The notes beneath the pieces are model-generated. The model was not told the DNA's origin. It ran no database searches and was given only the letters and a program-made list of their open reading frames with translations. A stretch of 64,000 bases of DNA from Lasiosphaeris hirsuta (taxonomy: Eukaryota; Ascomycota; Sordariomycetes; Sordariales; Lasiosphaeriaceae). The stretch is taken from the NCBI GenBank assembly GCA_030549175.1, contig JAUKUA010000005.1, positions 558,001 through 622,000 on the forward strand. The letters are read 5' to 3'. A program made the position numbers and the translations under genes. How positions within the stretch are numbered: the stretch's first letter is position 1; each line of letters begins with the position of its first letter. Shown in pieces: positions 57,068 through 64,000 of this stretch.

Positions 57068-58995
57068 TTACGAACCACTTCCTCGTTGCATGTGGCCGTT
57101 GACCCGACCGCGTCCAGCAAAGCCAATAGCTTCGCCCCAATCACCATTCGGACCATGAGGCTGACGCTCGGGAACATTCCGTACGCCTGTGCCGTTCAAG
57201 CCAGGTCGTTGGCTGCCGATTGCGCCAGGGTTCTCGCGAGGCCGAAGCCGACTACCGCCATTGAAGGGTTCACCCAGCGACATGGCACCCAAGTCGGAGA
57301 TTAAGAGGGATGCGTCATTACCCGATGTGGTGCCGGGAGTTGTGGGTGTAGTCAACGCGCTGCTCTGACCAGGCAGGTTTGCGCTGTACTCGCCATATTG
57401 AGCCACGTTAGGACCATGAAGAGACGTGCCTTGCGGGTAACCTGACGCCGAGAGAGAAGGACTCGGCGTATAGGAACGCAGGTCGGCAAACGACTTGACA
57501 CCACGGAGGGCGTTCAGGCCGCCATCGGGGCTGTCCGGAAGCTCAAGTGTCGGCCCATGTCTTCCCTGTCGTCCAAGCGTGCCATACTGTCCAGGCGCGT
57601 TACCCCGTGTCTCGGCAAAGTCGATAGTAGCGGCGCGACTGAGCCCTCGGCGATGCGCATCAGCCGACACACCTGGCGCCATGTGCATGGGTGGGGCTGC
57701 ACCACTCTCCTTCAAGACATGAAGCTGCCTGTGCTGACCCTCGCCAACAGACCGATGCTCGAGCCCCATGTTATGCGCTAGAATGTGCACAGTGCGTCGC
57801 TGGATAGGAGTAATGGTGCTGGGGAAGACAATGATCTCGCGGTTGGGATCATTGCGGAACAAGGTCAACTCAGTATAAAAGCTCAGGGTATCTGGATTGT
57901 TGAGGTCCACATCCCCTGTGACGTGAGGGTTAGAGTTAGAGGGCGTCGGTGCCAGCTGTCTTGTTGATGACTTACGCAACGGCGAGTTACGAGATCGGGC
58001 ATTGTGGGCGGCATTTAGCGAGTGCATCGACGTTTGTGTGTGTAGAGCAATGGGTTGGTGTTGCTCCTCCAGCTGGCCCCGCTTCTCCCTCTTCTCCCGT
58101 TCAATCCGCTCTCTTTCATGTTCTGGTAGCATCTTCTTGTATTCCACCCTGAGCTTCCTCCCCTGCACCTCGTATCCGTTGAGCTGTTCGATCACTGTCT
58201 GTGTGTCCATGGGGCTTTGGAAATTGGCGAAAGCAAGACCCCGGAAGATGCCGTTGTCAAAGTGGTAGTTAAACGCGTACGGTTGGGGCAAGCCGAGATC
58301 TGACATGATGGACGTGAGCATTTCCTTGCGCACGTTGAATGGGATATTCTTGATGACAATAGCGGTCGGGATGAGGTCGCTACCGAGGCTCTTCGGGTCG
58401 TGTCGCGGGTCGTACATGCTGTTGGGGTATGCGTTGCGGTCATTTGCGAAGTTGCCATCGCCACTCATAAGGTTCATGGGCTGGTTGAAATTGGCGATGG
58501 CCGAGTACTGTGTCGAGGGGGTGTTGAGGGCCTGGCTTCCCAGGCCTGGCTGCTCAGGCATCGTCCACTCCTAAATGAATGTTCACGATTAGAAATACCG
58601 TTGCTTGCACAGGGGCAGATGATATGAGGAGAACAAACCGAAGGGATAGCTCTGCGAGCGCCTGACCGCAGCCGATTGTCGCCCATTGCGCCGTTAACTG
58701 TGTTTGTGCCCGAGTTGTAGGCCCACGCTTGGTTATTCCCCAGAAAGGTGTCGGCAAAGTTCGGCGTGTGTGGCAGCCTGTTGTGACGAAAGGCGCTGTC
58801 GTAGGTACCGAAGCGCTCGTCGCCAGGGAACAGCGCGGCAGGTGATTGGCCGACGCCATCCATCTGGCGCTGGTTCATGCGATTGACGGAAGGCAAGCCG
58901 GCCGTGGTGTTGTAACCCGGCCGTGCAGCGTTGGGAGAACGGTTCGCGGCAGACATGGGGTAGCCGGGGAAGAAGAGCTCTGGTTGTTGATTCAT
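57068..58995 (-). CDS. RRM and R3H domain RNA-binding protein (Pin4/Cip2-like)
   Basis: Three exons (58995-58639, 58570-57976, 57915-57068) encode 599 aa. After a Pro/Gly/Asn-rich N-terminus, an RRM occupies about 188-263 (PTAIVIKNIPFNVRKEML, RGLAFANFQS). An R3H domain follows at about 323-390, with RRTVH in the motif and the surrounding FYTELTLFRNDPNRE and HILAHNMGLEHRSV. The C-terminal third is Gly/Pro/Ser-rich and probably disordered. RRM+R3H proteins of this type in yeasts (Pin4, Cip2) act in checkpoint recovery and mRNA stability. The 60-nt second intron is in frame: splicing removes KSSTRQLAPTPS... from within the linker. The first intron again starts GTTTGT. Confidence 0.9.
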
Positions 58996-61900
58996 TGTCT
59001 TGTCTTGTCCTGCCCTCTACGGGCGGTCGAGGTGGCCGGTGCGAGAGACCAGCAGACCAGACCCCAACAGACGACGCTTCGAAAAAATGGCAGATGGAAG
59101 AGACGTCGTCGGATGGAAAATGCGGCTTCCAGCCGAGGCGAGACGAGGCCAGACAAAGGGCCTTATTGGGGTCGAGGTTCGAGGACGGGACTGTCGGCGG
59201 CCGCTTTGGAGAGATGCGGGCGGTAGGAGTGTAGAATGCAGAATCTTCGAATGGAGAAGGGCGTGATTTTTCAATGACGCGGAAAAGGTCCGCGGGAGAA
59301 GGGGACGAGGCAGAAAGAAAAAAAAAACACAGCCAAAGGGGGCCCACAACAGACTGGGCAGGGGGGCGCCTCCGAGAAACTGGAGACTGGAGACCGCGGA
59401 AGGTGAGAAGGAGTGGTGGGGTGCGCGCTGGCAGCCGTGCTGGTATGTACTTGTCAAATTGAGAATCGTCACGTCGTCCGCTGTTTCGTTGAAGTCGTGA
59501 GGTGCTGAGGTGCGGTGCGGTGGGAGGTGGTGCAGACCACTGACTCTAGTTCAGAGATTGGGTTGGAGAGAAGATGGAAGCGATGCAAGAAGCCGAAAGA
59601 GAGGTGGCAGGTGCGTCTGTCAGAAAAACTGCGGTCTGATCCCAGCAACCTCTTTTTTTGTGTGCGGTGGGTGCGCAGACGTGCGATGGGTTAGGTTCCT
59701 GGGCTACCGGGCTGGGCGGGCGCTGGCTCTGCTGGGACTGGGTCAGGTTCCCCGTGTGCTGGCTGGAAACTTGATGGTGTCGGTGGCACCCGTGACCTTA
59801 GTTGGATGCTGCGACTTTGCTGAAAGCAAGCTGAGAGCAGGGCAGCAGGACAGCTCTGAGCTCTCGAGGTAACGTTGGGAAGGCAGCTCGGTAGCTTTCT
59901 CTCTGGCTGCTCTGCCGCTTCGGCTTGGGTCGGCGCCAAGAGTGTGCGCGTTGTCGCAACGGTTATTGCCTGGGGAACTGGGACGGGCTGCAGAAGCAGA
60001 TATAGTGCTGTTGTTTCTGTGTTGTGTTTCGCCCTTTTTGACGCCTTTGTTGGAAGCTTTTTTTTTTTTGCTGGCCGAAAATATTCCAGAGGCTAAAAAG
60101 GGTGAAGGTGCTGCGGGAGCGAGATCCGCTGCTAGCACCTAGGCCCCCACTTGCTGGCAACCATACCCAAGGCAGCTAGGCCGCCAACAGACCGACCGCA
60201 GCACCCTACCAGCTGCCAGCTCCCAGCTCCAGTCTCCTCTGTCTCCTCAGACTCCTGTCGATCCAGATTTCACTCGTCGTGCGCTTTGAGTCAACTCGAC
60301 GCCCAGCACTCAATATTGATGCTATAAATGCTGCGGCAATTGGACTCTGCAGCGTAAGCGACCCCGGCGCGCTGAAACCAAGCGAGCGACATTTGGCAGT
60401 TGGACGACAGCGACGAGTGAGCGCAGACTCGCAGAGGCCAGAGGCTGTTGTGCAGATTGCAGATGGCCCACAGACATCAAGCCGTCACCAGCGAATGGGA
60501 TGCCATCCCTGCGGCCCAAGGTAATGAGGAACCCAGCCTCCCGGCCAACCGCACGACGGCGCAAGACGGAAGACGGGCCAGTGGCAAGTGCTGCTCCAGA
60601 AAAGGAGCGCAGCACAAATAGCAGTAAATGGCAGCAAATAGCACGGCGAGCAGGCCGACAGCATCGAGATGGAAACGGTTAGAGGCATCCTCAAATCCCG
60701 CCAGCATGGATGCCATGGTGAATATCGATACTGCCCCTGAATCCCATCGTCCCGTTGCCCCGTCTCGCCACTGACGGGAGATGGAGGCTATTTGACAAGG
60801 CGCCGCGCTGATGTCAGGAGGCCACGTTGGGTTTCGTTTGTAGAGTCGCGGGAGAGTCGAGACAGCGGCGAGCAAGGATATCCGGGCACGTCTACGCAGC
60901 ACAGGACCTGCGGCTCGATGAGACTCGATCGCATGTTCACGGATTCAGGCAGGACAGCAGCAGGACCGCAGCGGAACGCAGGCCAGGTGCATAGCTGGCT
61001 CGAGACGGTGTGGGTGTGTACGGGTCTGTACAATTAATTATGGGATCGCGGTGGTGTGCAAAACTGTGGGGAAAGTGTCCAATGCCGCAATGTGCAAATG
61101 GTTGCGGCTGACCCCCTCGAGACCCCCCTTCCCCCCCCCTCTACGAACACTGCTGGGGTTCTATCCCGGGGGTTCCTGGGGGCGTGCTCAGGGTGCGTTC
61201 AGGGTGGTCTCCTGGCTGTGGCAAGCCCTCGCGGCTTGTTGCCGTCCCGGCGTGGTGGAAGGCTGGCCGCTGGCCGCCGGTGAGGCGGCGGGGCGGGGCT
61301 TCGAGGCGACAGAACAGTCAGGGTTGCGTTGCCAATCCTTTTACTTTCCTGCTTCTCGCTTCTCGATGCTGCCTCGTCATTACCTATTTTGCAGACGGTT
61401 TTGGAAACGACCGCGGTCACTTTCTCGCCGAGTCGTCACAGTCACAAAGCAGCCACGAAAAAGCAAAAAGCTGTAACTATTCGCAGGTGACGGCTCGGTC
61501 AGCGCTCCCAGCCAGGTTGCCGTCACAGAGGGGGTACAAAGTTTCCAACCATGGACGCAGGCCAGCCATTTTGTGTGACACATCCCGTTTCTCGAGATCC
61601 GTCTTGATGGTGGGGCAGCGGGATGAAGGCAGAAGAGGCCTCAGGTTCAGGCCTTCCCCGCGCACCTTCCATGAGGTTGACTGAAGCCCTGCATTGAGTT
61701 ACTTCTTCACCCCGACAAAACTTAGGTGCAGGTGCAGCCCCGACATTCCGTGGCTTTGGTGGGAGACGTGGTCTTCACGCATGAAAGCCCTATTTTCTTT
61801 ACATTATCTTCTCTCGTGGGATCACAGGTTTATCCCAAACACCCAACCTTGCTCTTGCAGAGTTCCCTCCCACCGAAGCTCAGCGCACCCCAAAAAGACG

Positions 61901-62767
61901 AAAGTAGCCATGACTGGTCATACGGGTTTCCTGAGGCATATACATTCGTGTCGCCCCCCGAATCATGTGTCGCGTTTTGTTTGCTCATTTCCATTCGCTC
62001 GCGAGTGGCCAACCGGCACTCTCAGGATTCGATGCATGCCAGGCACAGATGGTCCCTCGCTCAGCAGGACTGCGTCCTCATGCTGGTGATTCTGCAGAAG
62101 ACGCGGTCCAACCGAATGCAAGATTTTACATGGCCGATTTCCGAGGCTGCGAGGAAAGCCTCCACTTCTTCATTCGGACCATCCCCCATCTCCTGCCAAT
62201 TGCTGTCCATTCGGCGAACCGCTTCTGACATGCAGCACGACGGAAGAAGGCGGGAGCTGGCCAGTAGACTCGTGTGACCGTGGCTCTAGCTGAACTTGTC
62301 GACCCTGTCACATCTCTTCGGTCCCGCTTGGAGCTAGCAGGATCTTACTCTTTTCTTGGGCGTAGGGAAACCAGCCACTGACAGGCGCCATGATGGCTCC
62401 TCGACTTCGATGGTCGCGTTCGTCGAGGTTTCATCGAGCGGAGGCGGGGCCACATGTTGCGGGGGCCAATATGATGGCGGATCGAGACAGATGGAGGCGG
62501 GTGGACAGCCGTGAGCGGGCCTGTCCTTTCGACCAACGCCTCAGTGTCTTCAAGCCTCTTCAAGATCATAACCGACAGTCAACGTCGGTTAGGATAATGC
62601 AAAGTTGCCGCCAAGCGATCGTGCAAAGGAGCTTCACCTTCATCCTCATCTCCGTTTTCTTTTCTTTTCCCCCCCTTTTATGTGCATTCATCGGGATGGA
62701 CCCCAAGTCGCTAAGCGTATGCGCCCGTGACATCATCACCCCCAACAGTCTGGCGCTTCATCGGGAA
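58996..62767. other. Long non-coding region
   Basis: About 3.8 kb. The left part is the promoter and 5' leader of the RRM/R3H gene. Open frames at 59510-59872, 60477-60902, 61184-61684 and 61726-62277 lack domains and overlap on opposite strands. A T-rich run lies near 60058-60068. Nothing else was supported. Confidence 0.4.
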
Positions 62768-63259
62768 TCAGATAAAGGGGCCAAGCTGCTTCTTCACCTG
62801 TACCATGTCGCGTGAACATGCTGCTACAAATCTCTCCAACAAATCTCCCAGGAAAACTTTCTCCTTTCCACGAGGGCTGTAGTGCCGGATAGCCGGGTCC
62901 AGGGCTGCTTCGTGCCTCTCAAGGGCAAACAACCCAAAAATGCTTGCATCAGCAAGCGAAGAAGAGTCAACCCTCCCAGCGGGCATCCCAACGACCCAGG
63001 CACTCACCCTCGTCTCACTGGTAAAGACAACCGCCTCGGCCGCATCTCGTTGGCCTTTGGGCGACGACCGCCGCTTGGTTGGTGGAAATACTCCACTTAC
63101 CGAGTGCATACGGCCGGCCACGGTCGCCCACTGCAGCCTGCAGAGGCCAGCAAAAAGCAATTCGCTAGGCGATATGCGCGGGAGGCAGACATGCGCGTGA
63201 GGAAGACCATCCCGCGGCTCGGACGGTGTGGTGGCTGCAGCCAGGATCGTCTCTGACAT
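62768..63259 (-). CDS. Hypothetical protein, 163 aa
   Basis: Read from the ATG at 63259. The residues are strongly protein-like (SELLFAGLCRLQWATVAGRMHSV, SAWVVGMPAGRVDSSSLADASIF, LLERFVAACSRDMVQVKKQ), with mixed hydrophobic helices and no signal peptide. I recognise no family. An upstream in-frame extension to 63409 is less protein-like. No neighbour gives a functional clue. A 5' exon remains possible because the frame is open further upstream. Confidence 0.45.
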   Translation of the reverse strand: MSETILAAATTPSEPRDGLPHAHVCLPRISPSELLFAGLCRLQWATVAGRMHSVSGVFPPTKRRSSPKGQRDAAEAVVFTSETRVSAWVVGMPAGRVDSSSLADASIFGLFALERHEAALDPAIRHYSPRGKEKVFLGDLLERFVAACSRDMVQVKKQLGPFI

Positions 63260-64000
63260 CCCTTCCTCCTGCGGATTGCATTCACTACCTCTCAGTTTTC
63301 GCTTCGCATCCAAGGGATATCGATGAGAATCTTGATGCTGGATATGGTCTCGGTTAACCAAGAACAAGTCCGAGCTGTGTCGTCCGAGCTGTGTGGTTCT
63401 TAGCCCCATTCTAGCATGCGCAGCTTAGCTCACGGCTCGTACCAGCACTTGGGAATGAGGCGCTGTCAGTGCGCGGAGGCCCCAGCGGCCGGCTCCTCTC
63501 CTATTTGTGCTGCTTGATGCCGGACGGGTTGAATGCCGCTCGCGGAGCCGCGGCGGTCCCTTCCGCGATTGGCCCCACTCTGACCGGCTGCGCCCGGGCC
63601 GCCCTCGGCTGCGGATACCGGACCTGGGGGCGTAAGGGCCACACTTATTGTCTCATCGAACACATTACTAGGCTCTTTTGGTAGGGGAGGATCATGCCTT
63701 GATTGATGTGGTGTGCAACCGATTTCTACGCTTGAGCTTGGCCATGACATATGTCACTGTCCTAATCAAACTTCCATGTTCGCCGACTACGGCCTCATCC
63801 TCTCAAAATCGGCACTTTAGTTTACCACATCTGGTTCGAGCTGAGAGCTGATGCCTTAGTGTGGCATATCTCCGTTTGAATGTCAAGGTCGGGCTCGGCC
63901 AAGGAGCCCAAGCCGAAGCCCCAACCCAGCTCACCAGGCCACCAGAGTCTGCGTAAAACTCTCGATGCATTCCAATGTCCGATTTCGGGACAGGCATTTT
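63260..64000. other. Right end of window, non-coding
   Basis: No supportable gene. Includes the presumed promoter of the 62768-63259 ORF. GC-rich sequence around 63530-63610 reads openly in several frames, none with a domain. Confidence 0.35.

Noticed and set aside
61726..62277. 183-aa plus-strand ORF
   Set aside because: Composition is irregular with no domain, and overlapping frames are equally open.

Overview
This window looks like nuclear DNA of a filamentous ascomycete, most likely a Sordariomycete. Genes are monocistronic and on both strands. Introns are mostly 48-90 nt, with GTAAGT-like donors, CTAAC/CTGAC branch sites and CAG/TAG acceptors. Coding DNA is GC-rich, while the repeats carry the C-to-T and G-to-A transitions expected of repeat-induced point mutation (RIP). 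I rebuilt the exon-intron models by hand; every spliced model given below sums to a multiple of three.

Layout. 1-4.1 kb is a repeat and transposon graveyard: three degenerate repeat copies, then a Tc1/mariner relic with intact ends sitting inside a pogo/Fot1-like transposase relic. 4.5-6.7 kb holds a secreted dehydrogenase resembling the flavin domain of cellobiose dehydrogenase. 7.8-8.5 kb holds an unrecognised ORF. 10-42 kb is the housekeeping core: PHO88/SND3 (ER), Rad14/XPA (excision repair), striatin (STRIPAK), a pepsin-like protease, a PTR2-type peptide transporter, a large secreted subtilase, a Pof1/NMNAT-like protein, a short-chain dehydrogenase, APC10, MRE11, TAF10 and mitoribosomal uS19m.

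42-53.6 kb is an accessory, decaying island. It has a zinc-cluster transcription factor pseudogene with three nonsense codons, a frameshifted glycosyltransferase relic, two copies of a MITE-like family (a third is at 9.4 kb), a cysteine-rich unknown, a head-to-head pair of membrane-associated genes (one with a retropepsin-like DTGS domain, one DUF6594-like), and a relic resembling the N-terminal domain of fungal NLR/ankyrin proteins. 53.8-59 kb returns to conserved genes: an inositol-phosphatase-family enzyme resembling Hal2/Met22 and an RRM+R3H RNA-binding protein. 59-64 kb is mostly non-coding, with one possible small gene.

How genes fit together. The secreted protease, secreted subtilase and peptide transporter lie within about 10 kb and together would cover extracellular proteolysis and peptide uptake. 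The DNA-repair genes (RAD14, MRE11) and chromatin/cell-cycle genes (TAF10, APC10) are independent housekeeping units. No operon, CRISPR array or tRNA gene was seen.
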